Shown piece by piece: positions 7,796 through 17,510 of a stretch of DNA of 38,623 nt (positions are counted from its first letter, which is position 1; each line of letters starts with the position of its first letter). The position numbers and the translations under genes are program-made. The stretch comes from Nitrospira sp. CG24E (GTDB lineage Bacteria; Nitrospirota; Nitrospiria; Nitrospirales; Nitrospiraceae). A model generated the notes under the pieces. That model was not told the origin of the DNA and did no database searches. It saw only the letters and a program-made list of their open reading frames with translations. Where the stretch lies: contig NEWP02000014.1 of the NCBI GenBank assembly GCA_002869895.2, positions 68,178 through 106,800 on the forward strand, in the 5' to 3' direction.

Positions 7796-8599
7796 CTAGC
7801 TCCTCTGTTTGCCCTTCGATTTCGGCGATACGTCCGCACGATCGGCTTGCGGTCGGCGCACCGTTTCCCACTTCCGGAATCGATCCAAGACCCCATGATT
7901 CGTCGTATCAAGGTGAATGGGGGTGAGTGAAACCGCCCCCTGCTCAAGCGCCTCATGGTCGGCATCCTTGCTTCGATTCCACGACACACGAGTCCCGGCA
8001 ATCCAGTAGTAGGTCCGGCCATGCGGGTCGACTTTTTCTATGATCGGATTATTGAAGCGCCTGCGGCTGAGACAGGTGACTCGAACTCCGGTGATCGACC
8101 CGAATGGCCGATTTGGAATATTGAGATTCACAAGCGTCTCATCCGGCAAACCCTCTTTTAGAATCAGCCGGGCGATACGAACGGCATAGCGAGCCCCGGC
8201 GTTGAAATAAAAATGCTCCTGCCCCTCTTGCGACACAGCCAGCGACGGGACACCGAGCATCGTCCCTTCCATCGCTGCCGAGACCGTGCCGGAATACAAG
8301 ACGTCGTCGCCGAGATTGACGCCTTTGTTGATTCCCGACACAAGAAGATCAGGCGACGACGGCATCAGCTTCAGCACGGCCAAATTCACACAATCGACCG
8401 GCGTTCCATTGACTGCGTAGGTCCTTGTCCCGACCTCCTGTACCCGCAGCGGCTTATGAAGTGTCACGGCATGGGCCACCGCTGTCCGTTCACGATCCGG
8501 CGCAATCACCCAGACCTCACCCACCTTGGACAGGGCCTTAGCCAGCGCCGTCAAACCAGGCGAGTGAATACCATCATCGTTGGTGACCAGAATACGCAT
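7796..8599 (-). CDS. surE: 5'/3'-nucleotidase SurE
   Basis: A 267-residue survival protein SurE, a divalent-metal nucleoside monophosphate phosphatase that can also trim polyphosphate. The N-terminus MRILVTNDDGIHSPG holds the Asp-Asp metal ligands (residues 8-9). SGINKGVNLGDDVLYSGTVS is the second metal/substrate motif. Length is normal. The ORF is open to 8665, but the frame before 8599 reads through the terminator stem, so ATG 8599 is the natural start even though only a weak site (TGGAT) precedes it. An intrinsic terminator ends 11 bases upstream of the ATG, so surE must depend on read-through or an unseen promoter. Confidence 0.93.
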   Translation of the reverse strand: MRILVTNDDGIHSPGLTALAKALSKVGEVWVIAPDRERTAVAHAVTLHKPLRVQEVGTRTYAVNGTPVDCVNLAVLKLMPSSPDLLVSGINKGVNLGDDVLYSGTVSAAMEGTMLGVPSLAVSQEGQEHFYFNAGARYAVRIARLILKEGLPDETLVNLNIPNRPFGSITGVRVTCLSRRRFNNPIIEKVDPHGRTYYWIAGTRVSWNRSKDADHEALEQGAVSLTPIHLDTTNHGVLDRFRKWETVRRPQADRADVSPKSKGKQRS

Positions 8600-8610
8600 A
8601 GATCCATCAG

Positions 8611-8637
8611 AAAAAAAAAGCTGCCGGCGGCAGCTTT
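8611..8637 (-). terminator. Intrinsic terminator after tRNA-Pro, directly before surE
   Basis: On the minus strand a GC-rich stem GCTGCC/GGCAGC (8634-8629 with 8625-8620), extended by three A-T pairs, has a 3-base loop and is followed by nine T residues (8619-8611). This is a textbook rho-independent terminator for the ihfA-merR-tRNA-Pro unit. The surE ATG is only 11 bases beyond it, so it could also act as an attenuator for surE. Confidence 0.85.
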
Positions 8638-8648
8638 GATGGAATAGG

Positions 8649-8715
8649 CCAGAAGCCGGAGGCAAGAGGCTAGGGGTAGCAATCTAACGTCCCACCTCTA
8701 ACCTCTGGCCTCTAG
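8649..8715. repeat. Heptamer-periodic inverted repeat
   Basis: Plus strand 8649-8676 reads as four 7-base units (CCAGAAG, CCGGAGG, CAAGAGG, CTAGGGG). After a short spacer, 8695-8715 holds three units of the complementary type (CCTCTAA, CCTCTGG, CCTCTAG). The two arms can pair with several G-U pairs to form a long imperfect hairpin. It sits between the 3' end of tRNA-Pro and its terminator. No protein is encoded. Confidence 0.55.
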
Positions 8716-8739
8716 CCCAGAGCCCCTCAGCTAGACATT

Positions 8740-8816
8740 TGGTCGGGGCGAGCCGATTTGAACGGCCGACCACTCGCACCCCAAGCGAGTACGCTACCGG
8801 GCTGCGCCACGCCCCG
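8740..8816 (-). tRNA. tRNA-Pro (anticodon GGG)
   Basis: A 77-base cloverleaf on the minus strand. The acceptor stem CGGGGCG pairs with CGCCCCG. The anticodon stem CTCGC/GCGAG holds the loop TTGGGGT with anticodon GGG (8782-8780). The T arm contains GTTCAAATC, and the discriminator A is followed by an encoded CCA ending at 8740. It follows ihfA and the MerR-like gene on the same strand, an order also seen in many other bacteria, and precedes a strong terminator. Confidence 0.95.
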
Positions 8817-8908
8817 ACATGATCTATTTAGTTTCACCGTATCCAGCATTGTCTCCTTGGAAGCAGTTGGAATGCAACCGACTTGGAAGAGACGGGGCCG
8901 GATCGCCG

Positions 8909-9259
8909 TCAGTCAGAATGAGACTCCAAGATTTTGAGAATCGCCTGGAGATTCCCCCGCAGTTTTTTCGCGAGCTCCTTCGGGCCTACCCGTTGACTGG
9001 CCACCCGGCCTCGCCTGGCCCAATATCGTTTCACACCGGCAAGTGTATGCCCTTCCTCATAGAGCATCCGCTTGATCTCCAGCACCGTTTCAACTTCTCG
9101 CCTGACATAGAGACGCTGATTTCCACGACTTTTCTTGGGTTTGAGAAACGGGAACTCGGATTCCCAGAATCGCAACACATAGGCCGGGAGCTTGGTAATC
9201 TGGCTGACTTCGCCGATTTTATAAAAGACTTTGCTGCCCAGCCTGGGCTCGTTCCCCAT
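8909..9259 (-). CDS. MerR-family HTH protein downstream of ihfA
   Basis: A 116-residue protein with an N-terminal MerR-type winged helix (residues about 11-80: [20 protein letters not shown], then [20 protein letters not shown]). A short basic C-terminal helix follows. No Cys metal site or ligand-binding domain is visible. Family knowledge: this short MerR protein is the usual neighbour of ihfA and tRNA-Pro, and its physiological role is not well defined. ATG at 9259 has GAGGA 6 bases upstream. The gap to ihfA is about 40 bases. Confidence 0.85.
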   Translation of the reverse strand: MGNEPRLGSKVFYKIGEVSQITKLPAYVLRFWESEFPFLKPKKSRGNQRLYVRREVETVLEIKRMLYEEGHTLAGVKRYWARRGRVASQRVGPKELAKKLRGNLQAILKILESHSD

Positions 9260-9302
9260 GACCGGTCCTCGTGGTGGGATGAGTTAAGGTGATTGAATGA
9301 AG

Positions 9303-9578
9303 TTATGAATTGACGTATTTCTTAAACACTTGACTGGGACGAAATGTCACCACACGGCGAGGCGTGATTCCTATTTCTTCGCCGGTCCGAGGGTTCCGGC
9401 CTTTCCGTGCCCCTTTGCTGCGTACCACAAAGTTTCCAAATCCAGCAATCTTGACCGACTCGCCCTTGTGCAACACGTCTTTCAACATATTCAGCACAAG
9501 TTCAACGATATCCGCTGCTTCATTCTTGGAAATACCAACCTGCTTATAAATTTCGTTCGCGATATCTGCCTTTCTCAT
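9303..9578 (-). CDS. ihfA: Integration host factor alpha subunit (HU/IHF family)
   Basis: A 91-residue nucleoid protein that bends DNA. It starts MRKADIANEIYKQVGISKNE, keeps the beta-arm signature KIAGFGNFVVRSKGARKGRN and the P in RNPRTGEEI, and ends TFRPSQVFKKYVN. The IHF-alpha assignment rather than HU rests on the sequence style and on the ihfA-merR-tRNA-Pro order. GGAGGAG lies a few bases before ATG 9578. The open frame to 9632 would use a start without a site. It has its own promoter overlapping the end of cimA. Confidence 0.88.
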   Translation of the reverse strand: MRKADIANEIYKQVGISKNEAADIVELVLNMLKDVLHKGESVKIAGFGNFVVRSKGARKGRNPRTGEEIGITPRRVVTFRPSQVFKKYVNS

Positions 9579-9657
9579 ACTTTCTCCTCCGACACCCGCA
9601 CACACTTCTCGAACGAACGTTTGCGAACCCACGACGAACGATTGGCAGTTTCGCTAT

Positions 9658-9686
9658 AATTTACGTGAGGTTACATGGGCTGTCAA
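9658..9686 (-). promoter_or_regulatory. Putative promoter of the ihfA-merR-tRNA-Pro unit
   Basis: On the minus strand a perfect -35 TTGACA (9686-9681), a 17-base spacer and -10 TAAATT (9663-9658), giving a leader of about 70 bases before ihfA. The TGA inside the -35 box is the stop codon of cimA, so promoter and coding end overlap. Confidence 0.5.
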
Positions 9687-11371
9687 GAAGAAAGATGCCG
9701 AACCAGAGGCCCGGCTCCTTCCTCTTCAGCCAGCAACTTATACTCGATACTGTCCGCCAACGCTTGCCAGCTCGCCTCCATGATGTTCTCGGACACACCA
9801 ACAGTGCCCCATTTATCTTTATGATCGCCGGATTCGATCAACACACGGACTTTGGACTCTGTTCCACTGTTGGCCGACAAGACCCGCACTTTATAGTCAA
9901 GCAGTTTGACTTCTCGAAGCTGGGGATAGAACTTTTCCAATGCTTTCCGTAAGGCATGATCGAGCGCGTTGACCGGGCCGGCTCCAACCGCTGCCGCATG
10001 TTCTACCACTCCGCCAACCTTCACCATCACGGTGGCCTCGGACGATGAAGCTCCATGGTCCTGTTTCTTCTCGACAATCACTCGAAAGCCGAGAAGTTGG
10101 AAGGACGGCCTGTGGGTCCCCATCGCTTTCCGCATGAGCAATTCGAAGGAGCCCTCCGCTGCCTCAAACTGATAGCCTTCACTTTCACGCTCCTTCAAGG
10201 TATCGATCAGTTCACGCACCTTGGCATGTCCCTTGTCCAATTTGATTCCATAGGCCTCAACCTTCTCCAACAATCCACTCCGACCAGCCGCATCCGATAC
10301 CAACATACGTTGGCGATTGCCGACCGACTTGGGGATCACATGCTCATAGGTCGCGGGATTCTTCAGCACCGCATGGATATGAACCCCACCCTTGTGGGCA
10401 AAGGCCGAGTCTCCCACATAGGGTTGATGCGTATTGGGCATCAGGTTCGCGATCTCGGTCACAAATCCCGAGACCCGCTTCAATTGGCTCAACCGGTCTC
10501 TCAGCACCGGACGTTTCATCTTCAGTTCAAGATTGGGAATGATGGAACAGAGATTGGCATTGCCGCACCGCTCGCCGATCCCGTTAATCGTCCCTTGTAC
10601 TTGTAGTACGCCGGCTTCGATCGCCACCAGGGAGTTCGCAACGGCCATTTCGCAATCGTTGTGCGCATGAATCCCCAAGGGCACAGTACATTCCCGTCGA
10701 ACGATCTGGCAGATTTCTTTGATTTCCCAGGGCATCGCTCCACCATTGGTGTCGCAGAGAATCACCCGTTCGGCTCCGGAGGCGACAGCTTGACGAATCG
10801 TCTCCAAGGCATAGTCAGGATTGGTCTTGTATCCGTCAAAGAAATGTTCCGCATCGTAAAAGACCCTTCGGCCTTTCGAACGGAGGTGGGCCACGGAATC
10901 GCCGATGAGTTCCAGGTTCTTGGCCAGAGAAATACCGAGCGCGTCGGTCACGTGCAAAGACCAGGTTTTTCCAAAGAGCGTGATAATCTTGGTCTCTGAC
11001 TCCAGCAACGCCAGAATGTTCGGATCTTTCTGTACCGTGTTACTGGCTTTTCTGGTCGACCCGAACGCCGCTACGGTTGCCGTATTCAACGGGACAGTCT
11101 TAATCATCCGAAAGAATTCGATGTCTTTTGGATTTGCCCCGGGCCAACCACCCTCAATGAACTGCACGCCTAACCCATCTAACTGTTGGGCCACCCGCAC
11201 CTTATCTTCTGCCGAGAAGGTGACATCTTCGGCCTGAGCCCCGTCCCGTAAGGTCGTATCGTAGATTTCCAATGCTGCTGGACGGGCGGAGGAAAGAGGG
11301 GCGGTGGACGAAGCGGAACCGACCGGCTTGCCTTGTGAGGAGGATCGTGCTGGTGAAAATTTTCGAGCCAT
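9683..11371 (-). CDS. cimA: (R)-citramalate synthase
   Basis: A 562-residue enzyme that condenses pyruvate and acetyl-CoA to citramalate, the first step of the threonine-independent route to isoleucine. A Pro/Ser-rich N-terminal tail of about 34 residues precedes the TIM-barrel with DTTLRDGAQ (from Asp38), the metal site HAHND and the GTINGIGERCGNANL motif. A HKGGVHIHAV linker segment and a C-terminal regulatory LeuA-type allosteric domain follow. Length and the early FIEGGWPGANPKD motif fit the long CimA type rather than isopropylmalate synthase. No good ribosome site is seen before ATG 11371. It is the last gene of the alaC-to-cimA run. Confidence 0.9.
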   Translation of the reverse strand: MARKFSPARSSSQGKPVGSASSTAPLSSARPAALEIYDTTLRDGAQAEDVTFSAEDKVRVAQQLDGLGVQFIEGGWPGANPKDIEFFRMIKTVPLNTATVAAFGSTRKASNTVQKDPNILALLESETKIITLFGKTWSLHVTDALGISLAKNLELIGDSVAHLRSKGRRVFYDAEHFFDGYKTNPDYALETIRQAVASGAERVILCDTNGGAMPWEIKEICQIVRRECTVPLGIHAHNDCEMAVANSLVAIEAGVLQVQGTINGIGERCGNANLCSIIPNLELKMKRPVLRDRLSQLKRVSGFVTEIANLMPNTHQPYVGDSAFAHKGGVHIHAVLKNPATYEHVIPKSVGNRQRMLVSDAAGRSGLLEKVEAYGIKLDKGHAKVRELIDTLKERESEGYQFEAAEGSFELLMRKAMGTHRPSFQLLGFRVIVEKKQDHGASSSEATVMVKVGGVVEHAAAVGAGPVNALDHALRKALEKFYPQLREVKLLDYKVRVLSANSGTESKVRVLIESGDHKDKWGTVGVSENIMEASWQALADSIEYKLLAEEEGAGPLVRHLSS

Positions 11372-11429
11372 AGGGGGAACGATACCAGGAGCAGGACAAA
11401 CCTGTCGAGACCCGCAGAGACAAAATCCG

Positions 11430-12680
11430 CTACTTCGCGGTTCGCTCCCCTACCGGCGACTGGTCCAACCCGAACGCGGAATGGAGAGACCGCATGGCCA
11501 GCTCGACATACTTTTCATCGATGACGCAGGAGATCTTGATCTCCGAGGTGCTGATCATGAGAATATTCACACCTTCCTGCGACAAGACTGTGAACATCTT
11601 GGCCGCGACTCCCGAATGGGACCTCATCCCGACGCCGACCAATGAGACCTTCGCGATCGCCTCGGTGACGGCAACGGATTTGGCGTCGATGCCTTTCGCC
11701 ACGTCCTGAATCAGCGGCAAAGCCTTCTTAATGTCCACCCGTGGAATCGTGAAGGAAATATCCGTCATGCCGGACTGGCTCATATTCTGAATGATCATGT
11801 CGACATTGATGTTCGCCTTGGCTACCGGCCCGAACAGTTGAGATGCAATACCTGGTTTGTCCGGTACGCCCACAATCGTGACCTTGGCCTGGTTTCGATC
11901 ACCGGTGACTCCCGACACTGCAACCGCTTCCATATCTTCATCTTCACGCGTCACGAGCGTCCCCTTTCCTTCGTTGAAGCTGGAGTTCACCTCCACCGGC
12001 ACATTGAACTTCGCAGCGAATTCGACGGAGCGGCTCTGCAGCACTTTGGCGCCCAGACTGGCCATTTCCAACATTTCCTCATAGGAAATCTTGTCGATCC
12101 GTCGAGCCGCCGGCACAATGTTGGGGTCTGAGGTGTAGACACCGTCGACGTCGGTAAAGATAATGCACCGATCGGCCTTCAAGGCTGCGGCCAGCGCAAC
12201 TGCCGTCAGATCCGAACCTCCGCGCCCCAACGTCGTGACGTCTGACTGTTCATTGATCCCTTGAAAGCCGGCGACCACCGGGATGACTCCATGGCCCAGA
12301 GCTTCGCGGATTCGGTCGGCACTGACTCTGGTGATACGGGCTTTGGTGTGGGCGCTGTCGGTCATGATCCCGACTTGGCGCCCGGTGAAGGATTGAGCAT
12401 CGAGCCCACGAGCCCGCAAAGCCATCGCCAGTAAGGCAATGGTCACCCGCTCTCCGGTCGAGAGGAGCATATCGAGTTCGCGATCGTCCGGCAACGACGT
12501 GACTTCATGCGCTAACCGAAGCAACCGATCCGTTTCTCCGCTCATAGCGGACAGAACAACCACGAGGCGATGGCCATCCCTATGCGCCTTCTGGACGCGA
12601 TCAGCCACACGGCAAATCCGCTCGATCGTGCCGACGGACGTCCCTCCATATTTCTGGACAATCAGCGCCACGACCGTCAA
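11430..12680 (-). CDS. lysC: Aspartokinase
   Basis: A 416-residue aspartate kinase, which phosphorylates aspartate to open the lysine, threonine and methionine branches. It has the N-terminal kinase motif [13 protein letters not shown], the GRGGSDLTA loop, the [12 protein letters not shown] motif, and two C-terminal ACT domains (about residues 265-400) with [16 protein letters not shown], the usual site of feedback control by lysine and/or threonine. The start is uncertain: TTG at 12680 overlaps the upstream stop by 4 bases (TTGA) with AAGGG just before it, while GTG at 12671 would remove three residues. The gene is tightly coupled to the apgM-like gene. Confidence 0.93.
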   Translation of the reverse strand: MTVVALIVQKYGGTSVGTIERICRVADRVQKAHRDGHRLVVVLSAMSGETDRLLRLAHEVTSLPDDRELDMLLSTGERVTIALLAMALRARGLDAQSFTGRQVGIMTDSAHTKARITRVSADRIREALGHGVIPVVAGFQGINEQSDVTTLGRGGSDLTAVALAAALKADRCIIFTDVDGVYTSDPNIVPAARRIDKISYEEMLEMASLGAKVLQSRSVEFAAKFNVPVEVNSSFNEGKGTLVTREDEDMEAVAVSGVTGDRNQAKVTIVGVPDKPGIASQLFGPVAKANINVDMIIQNMSQSGMTDISFTIPRVDIKKALPLIQDVAKGIDAKSVAVTEAIAKVSLVGVGMRSHSGVAAKMFTVLSQEGVNILMISTSEIKISCVIDEKYVELAMRSLHSAFGLDQSPVGERTAK

Positions 12681-13918
12681 GAGCCCTTTGCAAAGAGTCG
12701 CACGACAAACTTCGTCGCATCGCGAGGAGGCAGGGTCGAGGCCTGAGCATCCGCCTCGGTAAATCTGCGCGCTGCCCCGCTAGAGGAAGTTGCTCCGCTA
12801 TCACAATAGGCAAAGAACCCAGGACTTTCCGCTGCCTGCCCAAGATGCACGTTGCTCCCATCGCAGAATACTGCAATGCGATGGGGGCCTAACTTGGCCA
12901 GCCCTTCGAACAGCGGCCCTATCAATTCGCGATCGACCGCTTCGATAGCCTTTACCTTAGCGGCAACATCCAGCCCATAGACAACCGAGTCGGGCAACTC
13001 CACATGCACATAGGCAAAATCTCTTTTCTTCAATTCCTCCAGGGCAACCGCTGCTTGAGTACGAAGATCGGCTCCGGCCAATCGCGCTACATCCACCGCT
13101 TCGAGTCCTGCCATGATGCCGAGTCCACGATGGACATCGCTCTGCGAGACCACCACCCCTGACGTTTTGAACCGTTCAGAGATGCTTGGCCAAAGAATGG
13201 CCTTGCCCTGGCCCCAGAGCCAAAGACAATTGGCCGGTTTCTGCCCCGCCTTCTGACGTTCCTCATTGAGAGGATGGTCGCGCAAAATCTGAAATGAGGC
13301 CTCCATGAGTTTCCGAAGGATATCGGAGCCGTCTCCCGTCGGCAACACATCGGCGATCGGCCGGCCGACCAATAGTTGCGGATCTGTACAGACTGCGCGC
13401 GATTTTCCGTCGACCCATACCATGAGATGCCGGTGCCCTAACCCGGGATAGAACTGGATCATCTCCGATCCCAGCTGTTCATTGATCGCCTCGATCAGAT
13501 CACGGGCCTCTTCTGTTGAAATCAAACCGGCAGTCGCATCGTCCATCACCACATGCGGCCCGAGTTTCTTAACCTCGTTTAATCCGCCCTTGCTCCCGAA
13601 CTGGGCGTCTGCCCGCAACGCAACCATCGTGCAACGATAGACCACATCATGCTCGCCGATTCCAATCCCTAGACTGGCCGCTTCGAGCGGACCAGGCCCT
13701 TGATAGTATTTCTTGGGATCGTACCCGAGGATGCTGGTTCCCATCAGACCGCTCCCCTGCCGCACCTTCTCAGGCGCCAGGGCCAGAAGCCCGATCTCTC
13801 CAGTCTGCACAAGACGATCCAGATGAGGAGTTGCAGCCCTTTGAAAAGGAGTCCGCCCGTCCAGTTCCTGCCGAGGATGGTCCGCCATCCCATCGACATG
13901 GAGAATGACCTGTTTCAT
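12677..13918 (-). CDS. ApgM-like protein, candidate homoserine kinase
   Basis: A 413-residue member of the archaeal-type cofactor-independent phosphoglycerate mutase family (alkaline phosphatase superfamily). Seen: DGMAD with Asp9, GSG with Ser56 followed by [32 protein letters not shown] and [12 protein letters not shown]. Compared with the family as I know it, the usual SD pair is SG (56-57), DEAGH has become PDSVVYG (Asp310 kept, His replaced by Tyr314), the DH pair has become DG (353-354), and the last His is missing near 361-362. Asp and Ser ligands stay while all three His ligands are gone. It lies between thrC and lysC with no thrB in the operon. Relatives of ApgM are proposed homoserine kinases (TIGR02535-type), so this is the best candidate for that step. 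A plain phosphoglycerate mutase role looks unlikely. AGGG lies 5 bases before ATG 13918. Confidence 0.8.
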   Translation of the reverse strand: MKQVILHVDGMADHPRQELDGRTPFQRAATPHLDRLVQTGEIGLLALAPEKVRQGSGLMGTSILGYDPKKYYQGPGPLEAASLGIGIGEHDVVYRCTMVALRADAQFGSKGGLNEVKKLGPHVVMDDATAGLISTEEARDLIEAINEQLGSEMIQFYPGLGHRHLMVWVDGKSRAVCTDPQLLVGRPIADVLPTGDGSDILRKLMEASFQILRDHPLNEERQKAGQKPANCLWLWGQGKAILWPSISERFKTSGVVVSQSDVHRGLGIMAGLEAVDVARLAGADLRTQAAVALEELKKRDFAYVHVELPDSVVYGLDVAAKVKAIEAVDRELIGPLFEGLAKLGPHRIAVFCDGSNVHLGQAAESPGFFAYCDSGATSSSGAARRFTEADAQASTLPPRDATKFVVRLFAKGS

Positions 13919-13940
13919 CGAAGCCCTGCGCTCATGATGT

Positions 13941-14999
13941 CTACACCCTTAAAAGACGAGCGACATCCTCCCGCGTCGCTCTAACGGTTTTCGGTTGGGT
14001 CGATACGCTGATCGCCGTGTCGGCATCTTTCAATCCATGGCCGGTCAATGTACAGACCACTGTCTCTCCTTCACGCAAGCTTCCTTGCCTGCTCAACTTC
14101 ATCACACCTGCAACCGATGCGGCAGACGCCGGCTCGCAAAAGACCCCCTCTGTCGCGGCGACTGCCCTATAGGCCTGCAAAATCTCTTCGTCCGTCACCG
14201 AATCGATGGCTCCCATGGATTCCTTCACAGCAATCAAGGCCGCTTCCCAACTGGCCGGATTACCGATTCTGATCGCCGTCGCCACTGTCTGCGGGTTCTC
14301 CACGATGTGACCGAGCACGATGGGCGCTGCACCAGCCGCCTGAAATCCGATCATACGAGGCAGCCTCGTGGATTGATTGGCCGCACGATATTCCCTATAC
14401 CCCTTCCAATAGGCGGTAATGTTACCGGCGTTCCCGACCGGCAGCACATGGATGACCGGGGCGTCACCGAGCTGGTCGCAGACCTCCATTGCAGCGGTTT
14501 TCTGCCCTTCGATGCGGTAGGGATTAAGCGAGTTGACCAATTCGATGTGATGAGTCGATGACAATTCCTTTACGATGGTCAAGGCCTGATCGAAATTTCC
14601 TTCAATCTGAATGACCGTGGCCTGGTGCATCATGGCTTGAGACAGTTTACCTATCGCAATCTTCCCGGCAGGGATCAACACATAGACCGCGAGCCCAGCC
14701 CGCGCACCATAGGCGGCGGCAGAAGCGGAGGTATTTCCCGTGGAGGCACAGATCACTGCCTTGGCGCCGGATTCGACGGCTTTTGAGATGGCCATCGTCA
14801 TGCCGCGATCCTTGAACGATCCTGTGGGATTCATGCCTTCGAATTTGAGGTAGAGATCGATGCCGGGAGCGATCTGTTTAGCCAGCCTCGTCGCCCGGAT
14901 GAGCGGCGTGTTGCCTTCACCGAGCGTCACGACCGGAGTACGGTCGGTCACCGGCAAAAACTTTCGATACTCTTCGATCAGGCCGCGCCAGCGATTCAT
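13941..14999 (-). CDS. thrC: Threonine synthase
   Basis: A 352-residue PLP enzyme converting O-phosphohomoserine to threonine. The PLP lysine is Lys63 in [11 protein letters not shown]. The [19 protein letters not shown] loop and the glycine-rich phosphate-binding [13 protein letters not shown] are present. The short form, without the N-terminal extension, fits the bacterial short class. The start ATG 14999 follows the hom stop by 4 bases, and the gene is followed by the apgM-like gene after a 22-base gap. Its substrate must be phosphorylated homoserine, which is why a kinase is expected nearby. Confidence 0.95.
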   Translation of the reverse strand: MNRWRGLIEEYRKFLPVTDRTPVVTLGEGNTPLIRATRLAKQIAPGIDLYLKFEGMNPTGSFKDRGMTMAISKAVESGAKAVICASTGNTSASAAAYGARAGLAVYVLIPAGKIAIGKLSQAMMHQATVIQIEGNFDQALTIVKELSSTHHIELVNSLNPYRIEGQKTAAMEVCDQLGDAPVIHVLPVGNAGNITAYWKGYREYRAANQSTRLPRMIGFQAAGAAPIVLGHIVENPQTVATAIRIGNPASWEAALIAVKESMGAIDSVTDEEILQAYRAVAATEGVFCEPASAASVAGVMKLSRQGSLREGETVVCTLTGHGLKDADTAISVSTQPKTVRATREDVARLLRV

Positions 15000-15003
15000 C
15001 TCA

Positions 15004-16317
15004 TCACTCGTCCTTGCCCTCGACCCGAATCAACGTCGTCGGCTCAGAGATGAAGGCCATGCGATTGATCGCGATTAATGCCGTTTGAATATCTCGCTCC
15101 TTGGCGGTATGGGTCTTGATCACGACAGGAACCGTCTGCCCTTCACGCCGTCCCTGTTGAAGAACGGAGGAGATACTGATGCCGCACCGGCCCAGCTCGC
15201 CTGCGATTTGGGACAAGACACCGGGACGGTCCAATACCATAAAGCGGAGGTAGTAGAGCGAGCTGATTTCCTCCATCGGCCGCATCCGGAGCGGACGACG
15301 TTGGTCCTGCTGAAACGAAGCGGGCGGGACCCGCCCAACCGCTCCCTTCAACAGATTACGCGCGATGGCAATCAGGTCGCCGACGACCGCACTGCCGGTC
15401 GGCATGGATCCAGCACCGCGGCCGTAGAGCACCACATCGCCGACCGCATCGCCGACAAGCTGAATCGCATTGTAGACTCCTTCGACTTGGGCGATCGGAG
15501 ACGAGGAAGGCAGCATCGTGGGATGCACTCGGGTTTCGACTTCGTTGCCAACCAGCTTGGCAATGCCCAGCAGTTTGATCGTGCAGCCGAACTCTCTGGC
15601 ATAGGCGATATCGAGCGGCGTAATGTGGGTGATCCCTTCCGTATACACATCTTTAAAATTGACCGGCGTTCCATAGGCCAGGGCCGCCAGGATTGCCAGC
15701 TTGTGGGCTGAATCGATGCCGGCCACATCGAAAGTCGGGTCCGCTTCGGCATAACCGGCCTGCTTCGCTTCGTCGAGCACCGCTTCAAAGCTCTGGCCCT
15801 CACGGGTCATGCGCGAGAGAATGTAATTGGCCGTCCCGTTGATGATTCCATAAATCGATTGGATGGTGTTGGCCGCCAACCCCTCCCTCAGTGCTTGGAT
15901 GACAGGAATTCCTCCCCCTACGCTCGCTTCGAAACCTAAATCAACTCCACTGCGTGAGGCTGCGGCAAATATCTCTTCTCCGTGTAACGCAAGCAAGGCC
16001 TTATTGGCGGTGACAACATGTTTACCCGCCGCAATGGACTCGAGGAGAATGCGCTTGGCAATATCGCAGCCCCCGATCAATTCAACGACGATGTCGATCG
16101 ATGGATCGGAGAGAACCTGTTTTGCATCGGTCGTGAGGAGACCTGCAGGCAGAGCCAGCCCCCTATCTCGTACCACATCGAGATCGGCGATCCGAACGAT
16201 CTCGACCGGCACGCCGACCCGGCGACCGATTAAAGCGGCGTTCTCCAAGAGAATCTTCGCGACACCGGTCCCGACCGTTCCGAACCCAATGATGCCGACG
16301 CCCACACGCGAAATCAT
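15004..16317 (-). CDS. hom: Homoserine dehydrogenase
   Basis: A 437-residue NAD(P)-dependent enzyme reducing aspartate semialdehyde to homoserine. The N-terminal Rossmann fold shows [13 protein letters not shown] (from residue 10), followed by [13 protein letters not shown] and [14 protein letters not shown] of the catalytic domain, with [19 protein letters not shown]-terminal ACT domain (about residues 350-430: [20 protein letters not shown]) suggests feedback by threonine. ATG 16317 overlaps the alaC stop by 4 bases. Confidence 0.95.
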   Translation of the reverse strand: MISRVGVGIIGFGTVGTGVAKILLENAALIGRRVGVPVEIVRIADLDVVRDRGLALPAGLLTTDAKQVLSDPSIDIVVELIGGCDIAKRILLESIAAGKHVVTANKALLALHGEEIFAAASRSGVDLGFEASVGGGIPVIQALREGLAANTIQSIYGIINGTANYILSRMTREGQSFEAVLDEAKQAGYAEADPTFDVAGIDSAHKLAILAALAYGTPVNFKDVYTEGITHITPLDIAYAREFGCTIKLLGIAKLVGNEVETRVHPTMLPSSSPIAQVEGVYNAIQLVGDAVGDVVLYGRGAGSMPTGSAVVGDLIAIARNLLKGAVGRVPPASFQQDQRRPLRMRPMEEISSLYYLRFMVLDRPGVLSQIAGELGRCGISISSVLQQGRREGQTVPVVIKTHTAKERDIQTALIAINRMAFISEPTTLIRVEGKDE

Positions 16318-17510
16318 TCTTCCAACCCTTCAAGCTTTAGGGCTTTGCGGATGCCCCGAACTGCTTGTTTGGTGCGATGTTCATTTTCGACAAGGCCAAA
16401 CCGCACATATTCGTCTCCGCCTTCACCGAATCCGATCCCGGGCGACACGGCCACTTTCGCCTCGCGGAGCAGGAGTTTTGAAAACTCCAAGGACCCCAGA
16501 GACCGATAGGGCAGGGGAATTCTGGCCCAAATGAACATCGTGGCTACCGGCTTGTTCACTTGCCACCCAATGCGATTGAGTCCGCTCACCAGCACATCAC
16601 GACGCTTCTGATAGCGTAGGACTGTCTCTTTGACACAATCTTGTGGTCCATTCAGGGCAATGACACTGGCAATTTGCAACGGCTGGAAAATACCGTAGTC
16701 GAGATAGCTCTTGATCTTGGCTAAGGCCCCTACGACCTCGCGATTACCACAACAAAATCCCACGCGCCAACCAGGCATGTTATAGGCCTTGGAGAGGGTA
16801 TAGAACTCGACGCCGACATCCTTGGCCCCGGGAGCCTGCAGGAAGCTCGGCGCCTTATATCCGTCGAACACCAAATCGGCATAGGCCAGGTCATGAATGA
16901 CAATGACATTATGTTCTTTGGCAAAGGCGACGATTTTCTTAAAAAACCCGAGATCCGCTACGGCAGTGGTGGGGTTATGCGGAAAATTAATGACCAAAAT
17001 CTTGGGCCGTGGAAAGGTCTGGCGATAGACCCTCTGTAACTCGTCGAAGAAATCACTATCCGGACGCAACTCAATCCCTCTGACTTCTCCTCCTGCAATG
17101 ATGAAACTGTACATATGGATGGGATAGGTCGGCGTCGGCGTCAGCACGACGTCGCCGGGCCCGATTAAGGCCAGCGCCAGATGCGCCAACCCTTCTTTGG
17201 AGCCGATCGTGACGATGGTCTCGGTCTCAGGGTCGAGATCGACATCGTAATTCCGCTTGTACCACCCTGCAATCGCATGTCGTAGTTTTGTGATCCCGCG
17301 CGAGGCAGAATAGCGATGATTCTTCCCCTTCCGCGCTGCCTCGATCATCTTTTCGACAATATGGCTTGGCGTCGGTTGGTCCGGGTTCCCCATTCCGAAA
17401 TCGATGATGTCTTCACCCTGTTGGCGAGCCTCGAGTTTAAGGCTCTGCACCTGGGCGAATACATAGGGCGGTAGCCGTTTGATACGATAAAATCCGTCGC
17501 CTAATCCCAC
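16314..17510 (-). CDS. alaC: Alanine transaminase AlaC-type (class I/II aminotransferase)
   Basis: A 398-residue PLP aminotransferase. It resembles E. coli AlaC closely along its length: [85 protein letters not shown], and the PLP lysine Lys241 in [15 protein letters not shown]. AlaC makes alanine from pyruvate and glutamate. Position at the head of the hom-thrC-apgM-lysC operon leaves room for a wider role, for example on aspartate-family or LL-diaminopimelate substrates, as related enzymes are often so annotated. The start is GTG 17510, with AGGGG about 5 bases upstream. Confidence 0.87.
   Translation of the reverse strand: MGLGDGFYRIKRLPPYVFAQVQSLKLEARQQGEDIIDFGMGNPDQPTPSHIVEKMIEAARKGKNHRYSASRGITKLRHAIAGWYKRNYDVDLDPETETIVTIGSKEGLAHLALALIGPGDVVLTPTPTYPIHMYSFIIAGGEVRGIELRPDSDFFDELQRVYRQTFPRPKILVINFPHNPTTAVADLGFFKKIVAFAKEHNVIVIHDLAYADLVFDGYKAPSFLQAPGAKDVGVEFYTLSKAYNMPGWRVGFCCGNREVVGALAKIKSYLDYGIFQPLQIASVIALNGPQDCVKETVLRYQKRRDVLVSGLNRIGWQVNKPVATMFIWARIPLPYRSLGSLEFSKLLLREAKVAVSPGIGFGEGGDEYVRFGLVENEHRTKQAVRGIRKALKLEGLEE

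Noticed and set aside
12677-13918. Plain annotation as 2,3-bisphosphoglycerate-independent phosphoglycerate mutase
   Set aside because: The expected His metal ligands are replaced and the operon context is threonine synthesis, so the glycolytic label would mislead.
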